From assembly GCA_944322715.1 (NCBI GenBank), contig CALUPT010000002.1, positions 124,001 to 188,000 of the forward strand: a stretch of 64,000 nt of DNA, written 5' to 3'. Below the pieces are notes generated by a model. That model was not told the DNA's origin. It worked only from the letters and a program-made list of their open reading frames with translations, and searched no databases. The translations under genes and the position numbers were made by a program. This DNA comes from an uncultured Bacteroidales bacterium (lineage in GTDB: Bacteria; Bacteroidota; Bacteroidia; Bacteroidales; UBA932). Positions 1 through 7,855 of the stretch are shown piece by piece (the first letter of the stretch is position 1; every line of letters starts with the position of its first letter).

Positions 1-8
1 ATATGTGT

Positions 9-722
9 TCAATCCCTTTCCCCTATATGCGCTATCATGTCCGCGTCCTTCCTGTCCAGCACTCTGGCAGAATACAGTTTCCGCAACATGCCGAGACCGT
101 GACAGTCCGAACCTACGAATGAATACAGTCCATCCGAGAGCAGTTTCCGGGCCTTCGCCTGCACCGTGTCCCCGTAATATCCGAGAAGCGACGGCAGGTT
201 CAGCTGCAGCCGCACCCCCATTCCGGCCAGTCTGCCGTAATCCTCCATCTCCATGTACCTGTACCTCTCCGGATGGGCAAGGACAGGACGGTATCCGGCA
301 GACATGACCCTTGACAGGATGTCCGGCAGATCGAACGGAGAAGACCACGTGGAAGTCTCCACAAGCACCTGGCCGTCCTCCATGCAGAGGAGATCTCCTG
401 ACTCAAGCCTGCCGAGGAACAGGTTGTCGATCATGTACTCAGCGGCCAAATGGAGTTCCGGGCCCGGCTTCACGGCCGCAACAAGCTCCTCCATGCGGAG
501 ACGGAGGGCATCCGTAGTATTCGGGATGTCCTCCATTACATGAGGCGTGAGCCACAGGCTCTTCAACCCGAGACCATAGAGCCATTCAAGCAAAGCAGCC
601 GATTCGCCGGCGGTCTTCACGCCGTCATCCACTCCATAGAGGATATGCGAATGCCTGTCCTCGACAAGACCGAGAAGCCCGCTTTCCTCTACCGAGCACT
701 TTCTGTTGAAGATACCGAACAT
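9..722 (-). CDS. YwqE/CpsB-type PHP-family protein-tyrosine phosphatase
   Basis: This 237-residue protein belongs to the PHP metallophosphatases whose best-known members (CpsB, YwqE) dephosphorylate bacterial tyrosine kinases that control capsule or exopolysaccharide synthesis. The family's metal-ligand motifs appear in order: DRHSHILYGVDDG near residue 22, TPHVMED near 60, LAHPERY near 148 and GSDCHGL near 205. There is no signal peptide or membrane segment, so a cytoplasmic enzyme is expected. It starts 32 bases after the rnhA stop on the same strand and is probably the third gene of the pdxA-rnhA operon. No kinase or capsule gene is visible nearby, so the substrate is an inference from the family. 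The stop codon lies just inside the window edge, so the gene is complete. Confidence 0.88.
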   Translation of the reverse strand: MFGIFNRKCSVEESGLLGLVEDRHSHILYGVDDGVKTAGESAALLEWLYGLGLKSLWLTPHVMEDIPNTTDALRLRMEELVAAVKPGPELHLAAEYMIDNLFLGRLESGDLLCMEDGQVLVETSTWSSPFDLPDILSRVMSAGYRPVLAHPERYRYMEMEDYGRLAGMGVRLQLNLPSLLGYYGDTVQAKARKLLSDGLYSFVGSDCHGLGMLRKLYSARVLDRKDADMIAHIGERD

Positions 723-754
723 TCCAGATGCTTTCCCGTAAAATTAAACCTATT

Positions 755-1276
755 TTACTGATTTACCAAATCCGATTGCATGAAACCGGTATCATCCGGG
801 AGAATCGCCCCGTTTTTCGCCGCAGTCGCACCCGCCGCCACGGCAAGGGCATCGCACCGTTCGTTCTCCGGATGCCCGGCATGACCCTTGACCCAGTGGA
901 ACGACACACGATGCTTCCTGTAAAGGGGGAGGAACCTCCGCCACAGGTCGGGATTCTTCGCCTTGGCGAAGCCTTTCTTCTCCCAGTTGAACAGCCACCC
1001 CTCGTTCACAGACCGGACCACATAACTGGAATCGCTGTAGACATGCACTTCCGCATTTGCCCAGCGTATGGCTTCAAGCCCCACTATGACGGCAAGCAGT
1101 TCCATCCTGTTGTTGGTGGTCATGGCAAAGCCGCCGGAAAGTTCCTTTTCCCTTCCGGCGCATTTCAGTATTATGCCATAGCCCCCGGGTCCCGGATTCC
1201 CGCTTGAAGAACCATCCGTATAAAGGCATATCGGCGGTCTCTTCCGTGTCTCTTCCATGCTGTCCCGGGCAATCAT
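755..1276 (-). CDS. rnhA: Ribonuclease HI
   Basis: The 173-residue protein is RNase HI, which cuts the RNA strand of RNA:DNA hybrids in the cytoplasm (R-loops, Okazaki primers). The core carries the expected acidic residues: D in LYTDGSSSGNPGPGG near residue 20, E in NNRMELLAVI, D in VYSDSSYVV and a late acidic residue in ENERCDALA. The segment WVKGHAGHPENE is the classic RNase HI loop. Its ATG overlaps the pdxA stop codon in an ATGA junction, indicating translational coupling. An internal ATG six codons downstream (1258) is an alternative start. Length is slightly above the E. coli enzyme (155 residues) because of a short N-terminal extension. Confidence 0.95.
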   Translation of the reverse strand: MIARDSMEETRKRPPICLYTDGSSSGNPGPGGYGIILKCAGREKELSGGFAMTTNNRMELLAVIVGLEAIRWANAEVHVYSDSSYVVRSVNEGWLFNWEKKGFAKAKNPDLWRRFLPLYRKHRVSFHWVKGHAGHPENERCDALAVAAGATAAKNGAILPDDTGFMQSDLVNQ

Positions 1277-2388
1277 TCTATGATCTTCCCACCTTTCGGA
1301 CGGATTTCCGTATCGGGCATCTGCACGTTCATCTTCCCTGCCTGAAGCTCATCATACGCAGCCCTGTGGTTGTATATGTCTATCGCGGTGTAAATGGATG
1401 ACATCATAGAGCGGGGGTCCGCCATATCCCTGCCGGCCATCTCGTATGCAGTGCCGTGGTCCGGGGAAGTCCTCACTATCGGCAGGCCCGCCGTATAGTT
1501 CACGCCGAGTTCGAATGCAAGAGCCTTGAACGGGGTCAGGCCCTGGTCATGATACATGGCGAGAATGGCATCATACCTGCTGTAGTTCCCGAGTCCGAAG
1601 AATCCATCCGGAGAATACGGACCGAAAGCCAGGATGCCTTCCGACATTGCCTGCTGCACGGCCGGAAGGATTATCTCCTGTTCCTCATCCCCGAGCAGCC
1701 CCCCATCCCCGCAATGCGGGTTGAGTCCCAGTACGGCTATCTTGGGCGAGACTATCCCGAAATCCCTCTCAAGGGAATCCTTCATCAGCCTGAGTTTCTT
1801 GAGTATCAACTCCTTGGTCAGCACGGACGGCACATCCTTCAGAGGAATATGCCCAGTCACTACCCCGACCTTCAGCTGGTCGCTTACCATGATCATCGCC
1901 ACCTCATCGACCCCGAACTCCTTCTGCAGGTACTCGGTGTGCCCGGTGTAGCCGAAACCCTCGCTGACCATCGCCCTCTTGTTGATGGGCGCCGTCACGA
2001 GCACATCTATATATCCGTTGCGGATATCCTCCACCGCCCTCCGGAGCGAGGTCATGGCAGACTTTGCCGATTCGGGAGTGGCCTGTCCTGGCTCGACGAA
2101 CACATTGTCAGGCAGACAGTTGACGATATTTATCCTCTTCTGGTGCACCTCCTGTGCCGATGCTATCACATTGGTGTTCACAGGCTGCTCCAGATTGTGG
2201 ATCTGCTTGCGGTAAAACCCGAATATCTTGGATGAACCGTATATGACAGGAGTGCACATATCGAGCATCCTTTCATCCGCAAGGGCCTTGATTATCACTT
2301 CATATCCTATTCCGTTGCCATCGCCCTGCGTTATTCCTACGACTAATTTCTTGCCCATAATTCTTCCGATTAAATCATTTGCCTTCAT
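1273..2388 (-). CDS. pdxA: 4-hydroxythreonine-4-phosphate dehydrogenase
   Basis: PdxA oxidises 4-phosphohydroxy-L-threonine in the DXP-dependent branch of pyridoxal 5'-phosphate synthesis, using NAD(P) and a divalent metal. The 371-residue product shows the N-terminal signature VGITQGDGNGIGYEV and the three metal-binding histidines in GYTGHTEYL, GLNPHCGDGG and AMYHDQGLTPFK. The first ATG (2388) sits about 16 bases below a TAnnTTTG -7 element; a second ATG at 2358 (MGKKLVVG) is closer to many family start sites and cannot be excluded. The gene is first in a leftward operon with rnhA and the PHP phosphatase, and is divergent from recG. Confidence 0.95.
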   Translation of the reverse strand: MKANDLIGRIMGKKLVVGITQGDGNGIGYEVIIKALADERMLDMCTPVIYGSSKIFGFYRKQIHNLEQPVNTNVIASAQEVHQKRINIVNCLPDNVFVEPGQATPESAKSAMTSLRRAVEDIRNGYIDVLVTAPINKRAMVSEGFGYTGHTEYLQKEFGVDEVAMIMVSDQLKVGVVTGHIPLKDVPSVLTKELILKKLRLMKDSLERDFGIVSPKIAVLGLNPHCGDGGLLGDEEQEIILPAVQQAMSEGILAFGPYSPDGFFGLGNYSRYDAILAMYHDQGLTPFKALAFELGVNYTAGLPIVRTSPDHGTAYEMAGRDMADPRSMMSSIYTAIDIYNHRAAYDELQAGKMNVQMPDTEIRPKGGKIIE

Positions 2389-2407
2389 AAAGGCAGAGTA
2401 CAGTCTG

Positions 2408-2415
2408 CAAAGTTA
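2408..2415 (-). promoter_or_regulatory. -7 element of the pdxA operon promoter (TAACTTTG)
   Basis: On the minus strand the box reads TAACTTTG, matching the Bacteroidota -7 consensus TAnnTTTG. A TTG triplet lies 22 bases upstream, close to the expected -33 spacing. The implied transcription start leaves a leader of roughly 16 bases before the pdxA ATG. Confidence 0.7.
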
Positions 2416-2430
2416 ATTATTTTTACGTTA

Positions 2431-2448
2431 GCGATTTCAAGAAATCGC
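2431..2448. repeat. Perfect palindrome in the pdxA/recG divergent region
   Basis: GCGATTTC and GAAATCGC form an exact 8-bp inverted repeat separated by AA. It overlaps the predicted -33 region of the pdxA promoter, a position suited to an operator. No neighbouring regulator gene points to a ligand. Confidence 0.5.
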
Positions 2449-2556
2449 ACCTATTTTTCGGCCTATTTTCGGTCTTTCGGGACTTTCGGGGACGGGACAT
2501 CGCGCTCCGGACATCCATCCGGTCCCTGTCCGTGGCGCAGTTAACGGAATTATGCG

Positions 2557-2564
2557 TATTTTTG
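2557..2564 (+). promoter_or_regulatory. -7 element of the recG promoter (TATTTTTG)
   Basis: TATTTTTG matches TAnnTTTG exactly. It rules out an in-frame ATG at 2552 as start, because that codon would lie upstream of the transcription start; the next suitable ATG is 2624. Confidence 0.65.
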
Positions 2565-2623
2565 CAGGAGCGGGGAAGTTGCCGCGGGCAGTCTTCCGCA
2601 GCGGGAAAAGAATAAAAGGAATC

Positions 2624-4786
2624 ATGGACAGTCTGTCAGGAGGATACAGAAGCGAATTGGACAGCGATATACAGTATCTGCCGGGAGTAGGGCCGAAAAG
2701 GGCCGCACTTCTGCGCAGCGAATTGGGTGTCGGCACATTCGGCGACCTGATAAGGCTGTATCCTTTCCGCTACATAGACAGAAGCAGCATAACACCGATT
2801 GCGCGGATACGGCCCGACATGGCATACGTGCAGATACGGGCGCGGGTGGTGAATGTGGAGATACCGGGAGGCAAGCGGCTGAGCGCAACGGTGACTGACG
2901 GGAGCGGGGAAATGGAACTGGTGTTTTTCAAGGGGCTGAAATGGGTGTCCGAGAAAATGAAGCCGGGGAACGAATTCATCTTTTTCGGAAAGCCGTCGAG
3001 TTTCAACGGCAGGATCAACATGGTGCATCCTGACATCGATCCGGCGCCCGACAACGGCGGCCCGGGGCAGACCGCCAACAACGGGCAAGCCACAGGATCA
3101 GGGATGAACGCCGGTACAATGACGGGAGTCTACAACAGCACGGAGAAACTCCGGAACGGAGGGATAACGGGCAAGGTGATGACAAGGCTGGTATCCGCCG
3201 CGTTGAATGCCGCCCTGGATGATGTGCATGAAAGCCTTCCGGAATACATACTGAAGGAAAAGGGCCTCGTCCCTGTCAGATACGCCCTGAAGAACATCCA
3301 TTTCCCGACCGACATGGCGGCCCTCGAAAAGGCCCGCTACAGACTGAAATTCGAAGAGCTTTTCTTTCTACAGCTTTCCCTGCTGAAACAGAAATACATA
3401 AGAAGCCGCGGAGAAAAGGGCATCCTGATGTCCAGGGTCGGAGAGGCATTCAACATCTGTTACCGTTCGCTGCCTTTCGACCTGACAGGGGCACAGAAAC
3501 GGGTGATCAGGGAAATCAGGGAAGACATGCGCAGCGGACACCAGATGAACAGGCTCCTGCAGGGGGATGTGGGCAGCGGCAAGACGATGGTGGCAGTCCT
3601 GTCGGCACTGATAGCCATCGGCAACGGCTGCCAGGCATGCATCATGGCTCCGACGGAAGTCCTTGCGCAGCAGCATTACAGGAACATATCGGCATACCTT
3701 GAGCCGACAGGAGTCAGGGCGGCACTTCTGACAGGCAGCAGCCGCACGGCAGAGCGCAGGGAGATACACGCAGGACTCGAAGACGGCTCGATCGGGATAA
3801 TAGTCGGGACACATGCCCTGATAGAGGATGATGTAAGGTTCCGCAACCTCGGGCTGGCAATCATAGATGAGCAGCACAGGTTCGGGGTGGAACAAAGGGC
3901 AAAACTGTGGAGAAAGACCGCATCCGGCATTCCTCCGCACGTACTGGTAATGACCGCCACCCCCATACCCCGCACCCTGGCAATGACACTGTACGGAGAT
4001 CTGGATGTCTCCGTGATAGATGAACTTCCTCCCGGCAGGAAACCCGTGCTGACCATGCACGCGACAGAGGGAAAACGCCCTGCACTGTACAGGTTCATGA
4101 AAGAACAGATAGCCCTCGGACGGCAGGTCTTCGTCGTATATCCGCTGATATTCGAAAGCGAAACCCTCGACTACAGGAATCTGGAGCAGGGATTCGACCA
4201 GATAGCCCGGGCATTTCCCCTGCCTGACTACAAGGTGGCCATCGTCCACGGCAAGCAGAGCAATGAAGACAAGAAGTTCAACATGGATGCATTTGCGGCG
4301 GGAAGGGCGAATATCCTTGTCGCGACATCGGTGATAGAGGTCGGCGTGGATGTTCCGAATGCATCGGTCATGGTCATAGAAAGCGCGGAGCGTTTCGGCC
4401 TGAGCCAGCTGCACCAGCTGAGAGGGAGGGTCGGCAGGGGCTCCGAAAAGTCATACTGCATCCTGATGACCGGCAACAAGGTGAGCAGGGAATCCAGACA
4501 CAGGATAGAACTGATGTGCTCTACGGAAAACGGGTTCGAGCTTGCCGAGGAAGACATGAAAATGCGGGGGCCGGGAGATCTGGAAGGCACCCAGCAGAGC
4601 GGACTGCCCATAACCCTCAACATCGCATCCCTTGCAAAGGACGGAGCCATCCTCAACGATGCCAGGGCATACGCGGAATCGGTTCTGGACCGCGACCCGG
4701 GTCTGACCTCATCTGCCAACGCCCCGCTGAGGGACGAACTCCGCAAGGAAAAATACCGCATCCGTGACTACAGCCGGATCAGCTGA
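2624..4786 (+). CDS. recG: ATP-dependent DNA helicase RecG
   Basis: RecG is a superfamily 2 helicase that reverses stalled replication forks and branch-migrates Holliday junctions. The 720-residue product has the N-terminal wedge domain (YLPGVGPKRAALL, then an OB fold), Walker A GDVGSGKTMVA, the DEQHRFG box, MTATPIPRTLAM, and the C-terminal TSVIEVGVDVPNA and QLRGRVGRG motifs. The wedge carries an unusual Gly/Asn/Thr-rich insertion (DNGGPGQTANNGQATGSG and following), making it longer than the E. coli protein (693). The start was placed at ATG 2624 (MDSLSGGY) because a promoter -7 box precludes the upstream ATG. It is followed after 57 bases by a separate transcription unit. Confidence 0.96.
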   Translation: MDSLSGGYRSELDSDIQYLPGVGPKRAALLRSELGVGTFGDLIRLYPFRYIDRSSITPIARIRPDMAYVQIRARVVNVEIPGGKRLSATVTDGSGEMELVFFKGLKWVSEKMKPGNEFIFFGKPSSFNGRINMVHPDIDPAPDNGGPGQTANNGQATGSGMNAGTMTGVYNSTEKLRNGGITGKVMTRLVSAALNAALDDVHESLPEYILKEKGLVPVRYALKNIHFPTDMAALEKARYRLKFEELFFLQLSLLKQKYIRSRGEKGILMSRVGEAFNICYRSLPFDLTGAQKRVIREIREDMRSGHQMNRLLQGDVGSGKTMVAVLSALIAIGNGCQACIMAPTEVLAQQHYRNISAYLEPTGVRAALLTGSSRTAERREIHAGLEDGSIGIIVGTHALIEDDVRFRNLGLAIIDEQHRFGVEQRAKLWRKTASGIPPHVLVMTATPIPRTLAMTLYGDLDVSVIDELPPGRKPVLTMHATEGKRPALYRFMKEQIALGRQVFVVYPLIFESETLDYRNLEQGFDQIARAFPLPDYKVAIVHGKQSNEDKKFNMDAFAAGRANILVATSVIEVGVDVPNASVMVIESAERFGLSQLHQLRGRVGRGSEKSYCILMTGNKVSRESRHRIELMCSTENGFELAEEDMKMRGPGDLEGTQQSGLPITLNIASLAKDGAILNDARAYAESVLDRDPGLTSSANAPLRDELRKEKYRIRDYSRIS

Positions 4787-4808
4787 TGTCCGGCGCCTAT
4801 CTTTTGAC

Positions 4809-4816
4809 TATCTTTG
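4809..4816 (+). promoter_or_regulatory. -7 element of the WYL regulator promoter (TATCTTTG)
   Basis: TATCTTTG matches TAnnTTTG and lies 28 bases before ATG 4844. A potential TTG start at 4814 lies inside this box and is therefore rejected. Confidence 0.65.
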
Positions 4817-4843
4817 CAGACATTGGATTCAAAGAGATGTATC

Positions 4844-5815
4844 ATGGTATCTGAACTGCTGAAGAAATATATATGGCTTATCCGGACTTTCGTGAGAGCG
4901 GGGGAAAGGGGCATGTCGCTGACGGAACTGGAAGAGCGTTGGGAACTGCGGTTCGGGGCAGGCTACCCGAGACGGACATTCAACAACCACAGGGATGCCA
5001 TCGAGGCCCTGTTCAATGTCAGGATAGAATGCGACAGGAGTACGAACAGGTATTACATCCCCGCCACAGAGGATGTATCCGATGAGAATGCAGCCTCCGC
5101 ATGGATAATCAACACATTTACCATCAATGAAATGCTGTCCATGAGCAAGGAAAGGCTGTCCGGAAGGGTGTCGGTGGAGGATATCCCATCAGGACAACGC
5201 TGGCTCACGCACATAATGGAAGCGATGACCGACAACTCGGAACTGAAGGTTTCCTACAGGAAATACGACTCCGGGAACTCATCGGCCTATACATTGAGAC
5301 CGTATGCCCTGAAGGAGGCATCGCGGAGATGGTATCTTGTGGCCTACTGCACGGAAAGGGACTCCGTCAGAGTCTACGGGCTCGACAGGATCCTGTCCTT
5401 AGAACAGACAGGGCGGCATTTCAGAATGCCGGCTGACTTCGATGTGGATGCACTGTTCGCTACGAGTTTCGGGGTATATCTGTCCGATGAACGGCCTGTG
5501 AGGATACTTTTGCGGACATCGGCCAAAGAAGCGGGCTATCTGCGCGACCTGCCGATCCATCCATCCCAGGAAGAGGCAGGCAATGATGGGGAACGGATAA
5601 CTTTTTCTATCTTTGTGCGCCCCAACGAAAGCCTGATAATGGAGTTGGAGAGGCTCGGGAGCAGGATAGAAGTGCTGGAACCATTGTCCATCAGGACAAG
5701 GCTCGCCGAAGATGCGGCACAACTGCTATCCCTGTATGCGGCAGACTGCCATCCCGACACGTGCCGCAGGCGGGATGAAGGACCGGAAAAGAGAGAAGAC
5801 GGACCGGACAAATGA
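4844..5815 (+). CDS. WYL-domain transcriptional regulator
   Basis: This 323-residue cytoplasmic protein has an N-terminal winged-helix-like segment (LLKKYIWLIRTFVRAGERG, then TFNNHRDAI) and a central WYL domain around residues 125-200, with YTLRPYALKEASRRWYLVAY and VYGLDRILSLE typical of the family. WYL regulators sense small ligands or nucleic-acid cues and often control neighbouring genes. Its stop codon overlaps the start of the MATE exporter in an ATGA junction, so both are co-translated, and control of that exporter, or of the pair, is a reasonable inference. The target and ligand cannot be read from the sequence. Confidence 0.9.
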   Translation: MVSELLKKYIWLIRTFVRAGERGMSLTELEERWELRFGAGYPRRTFNNHRDAIEALFNVRIECDRSTNRYYIPATEDVSDENAASAWIINTFTINEMLSMSKERLSGRVSVEDIPSGQRWLTHIMEAMTDNSELKVSYRKYDSGNSSAYTLRPYALKEASRRWYLVAYCTERDSVRVYGLDRILSLEQTGRHFRMPADFDVDALFATSFGVYLSDERPVRILLRTSAKEAGYLRDLPIHPSQEEAGNDGERITFSIFVRPNESLIMELERLGSRIEVLEPLSIRTRLAEDAAQLLSLYAADCHPDTCRRRDEGPEKREDGPDK

Positions 5816-7155
5816 AAGAGAGAATAGAAGGGAAATACACATACAGGGGAATATGGCAGGTCGCCTATCCTATCCTGATCAGCCTCTTCATGGAGCAGAT
5901 GATCGGGATGACCGACACTGCATTCCTCGGAAGGGTCGGAGAGATCGAGCTCGGGGCTTCTGCCATAGCCGGAGTCTACTATATGGTAATATTCATAGTG
6001 GGATTCGGATTCAGCCTCGGTTCCCAGATCATAATCGGCAGACGCAACGGCGAGGGGAAATATGCCGATGCAGGAAAGATCTTCTGGCACGGGCTGTATT
6101 TCCTGCTGTGTCTTGCTGCGGCAATGATTGTCCTTTCCGAGGCGCTCTCGCCCCGGCTGATGTCGGGGATGGTATCCTCCGACAGGATACTCGATGCCGC
6201 CCTTACATACGTCAGGTGGAGAATCCCGGGACTTTTCTTTGCGTGGACGACTGCAATGTTCAGGGCATTCTACATCGGCACGATGCAGACCAGGACGCTG
6301 ACGCTCAACTCCATAGTGATGGTGCTCTCCAATGTGGTCTTCAACTGGATACTCATATTCGGGCATTTGGGATTCCCTGCACTCGGCATTGCAGGAGCGG
6401 CCATCGGATCGACCCTGGCGGAGTTGGTGTCGCTCATATTCTTCCTTGTCTATACGGCCACGAAGACCGATACCCGCAAATTCGGACTGGACAGACCGGC
6501 CCGCTTCGAATGGAAGGAACTGAAAGGAATGCTGGACATTTCAGTATGGACCATGATCGAAAATTTCCTGTCGGTATCCACCTGGTTCATATTCTTCCTT
6601 TTCGTGGAACATCTCGGAGAAAGGTCGCTTGCCGTATCGAATATCGTCAGGAATGTGTCAGGACTGATATGGGTGGTCCTGATGGCCTTTTCATCCACCT
6701 GCAGTACCTTGGTCAGCAATATGATAGGCTCCGGAGACCAGGACAGGGTACCCGGCCTGATATTGAGGGTAATGAAAATGGGCTATGCCATCATCAGCAT
6801 CATCATAGCTCTCTTCGCAATCTTCCCGGAACAGGTAATCGGAATCTTTACCGACATGCCTGAAATAACGGATGCCACCGTACCGGCAATGTTAGTGATG
6901 GCATCCTCATATCTGATAAATACGGCAGGCAATATCTGCTTCAACGCAAGCATCGGCACTGGCAATACCCGCACGGTATTCGTACTGGAGGCGATAGCCC
7001 TCATCATCTATCTGGGCTACTGTACAATAGTCTGCACCATACTGAAAGCCGACATTGCCGTCTGCTGGACTGCAGAGCATGTCTACGCCCTCGCCATGCT
7101 TGTACTCTGCGGTCTCTACCTGCGCTCGGGCCGCTGGAAAGGGAAGAAGATCTGA
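5812..7155 (+). CDS. MATE-family multidrug/Na+ (or H+) antiporter
   Basis: The 447-residue protein has about twelve hydrophobic segments in two pseudo-repeats, beginning YRGIWQVAYPILISLFMEQM, the characteristic MATE entry. MATE carriers export cationic drugs, dyes or metabolites across the inner membrane using sodium or proton gradients. The second half opens with the equivalent MLDISVWTMIENFLS near residue 240, as expected for the internal duplication. It is translationally coupled to the upstream WYL regulator (4-base overlap), which suggests ligand-controlled expression. Substrate specificity cannot be assigned. Confidence 0.93.
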   Translation: MKERIEGKYTYRGIWQVAYPILISLFMEQMIGMTDTAFLGRVGEIELGASAIAGVYYMVIFIVGFGFSLGSQIIIGRRNGEGKYADAGKIFWHGLYFLLCLAAAMIVLSEALSPRLMSGMVSSDRILDAALTYVRWRIPGLFFAWTTAMFRAFYIGTMQTRTLTLNSIVMVLSNVVFNWILIFGHLGFPALGIAGAAIGSTLAELVSLIFFLVYTATKTDTRKFGLDRPARFEWKELKGMLDISVWTMIENFLSVSTWFIFFLFVEHLGERSLAVSNIVRNVSGLIWVVLMAFSSTCSTLVSNMIGSGDQDRVPGLILRVMKMGYAIISIIIALFAIFPEQVIGIFTDMPEITDATVPAMLVMASSYLINTAGNICFNASIGTGNTRTVFVLEAIALIIYLGYCTIVCTILKADIAVCWTAEHVYALAMLVLCGLYLRSGRWKGKKI

Positions 7156-7171
7156 AGCACAAAGCCTCTGT

Positions 7172-7237
7172 ATCATCCTGAACGGAGCCGCTTGTCCTGT
7201 CATCCTGAACGGAGCCGGAGGCGAAGTGAAGGATCCG
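7172..7237 (+). repeat. Dispersed hairpin repeat, one partial and one expanded-loop copy
   Basis: A partial copy (7172-7190) is followed by an expanded copy (7199-7237) in which the ATCCTGA and GAAGGAT arms flank a longer loop. These are the only copies in plus orientation, which here is the sense of the upstream MATE gene. Confidence 0.7.
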
Positions 7238-7264
7238 GAGCACCACTCCTGTTTCCCGGTCCGG

Positions 7265-7747
7265 TTACTTCTTTATGAAAGACAGAGCCTTCTCTACCAG
7301 AAGGCGTTCGCTCCCCGGAGTATAGCCCGTATGGGAATAGACTGTCTTGCCATCCGCCACAATCATAACGAACGGAATCGACGAAATGTTGAGAGACTTG
7401 GCAAGGGAGCTGTTCTCATCCGTATAGACCTCATACGGCCACATCTTCGCCTTGACAGTGGACCTTACCTTGGATGCCGAACGTGCATCATCTATGGATA
7501 TGGCCACGACACGCAGCTTGTCCGCCCATATGTCCTCTATCTCGGCGAGGGCATCCAGTTCATTCTGGCACGGCTTGCACCAGGTAGCCCAGAACGAGAC
7601 TATCACCACATCATCCTTGAGCACATCACCCATCTGGATACTGTTTCCGGAAAGGTCTTTCACAATTGCGTTAGGAGAAATCTCCTGGGCCTGACATAAA
7701 GCGGCAGCCGCCACGGCTGCTACAAGGATGGAAATAATCTTTTTCAT
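7265..7747 (-). CDS. Periplasmic TlpA-like thiol:disulfide oxidoreductase
   Basis: The 160-residue product starts with a signal peptide (MKKIISILVAAVAAAALCQA) and continues into a thioredoxin fold of the TlpA/ResA type. The redox motif WCKPC has its cysteines at residues 57 and 60, and the cis-proline loop is SIPFVMI. TlpA-like proteins reduce disulfides of periplasmic or surface substrates. It is the last gene of the leftward SusCD/metalloprotease locus, 108 bases below the preceding gene, with a weak -7 box of its own at 7817-7824. The linkage to a surface protease suggests a role in opening disulfide-bonded proteins or maintaining locus proteins; this is inference. ATG 7747 was chosen over 7768 because it directly begins the signal peptide. 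Confidence 0.9.
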   Translation of the reverse strand: MKKIISILVAAVAAAALCQAQEISPNAIVKDLSGNSIQMGDVLKDDVVIVSFWATWCKPCQNELDALAEIEDIWADKLRVVAISIDDARSASKVRSTVKAKMWPYEVYTDENSSLAKSLNISSIPFVMIVADGKTVYSHTGYTPGSERLLVEKALSFIKK

Positions 7748-7816
7748 AATACCGTTTCTATAGATCATTTGCAGTCTTTCTTTAAAAATATGCTGTCCCC
7801 ATCAGGACGACAGGGA

Positions 7817-7824
7817 CAAAAATA
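7817..7824 (-). promoter_or_regulatory. Possible -7 element upstream of the TlpA gene (TATTTTTG)
   Basis: The box matches TAnnTTTG on the minus strand, about 70 bases before the start codon, but no TTG was found at -33 spacing. It may give the last gene partly independent expression. Confidence 0.4.
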
Positions 7825-7855
7825 ATTCTTTTCCGGCAATTCCGGTACGGAAGCG

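Noticed and set aside
2552..2623. Upstream start for RecG at 2552
   Set aside because: The codon precedes the -7 element at 2557-2564, so it would not be transcribed.
3368..4414. 348-codon frame antisense to recG
   Set aside because: It opposes conserved RecG helicase motifs and is Cys/His-rich without recognisable folds.
5712..6863. 383-codon frame overlapping the WYL and MATE genes
   Set aside because: It is a shifted frame of the MATE gene, rich in Arg, His and Gly with no domain or membrane pattern.
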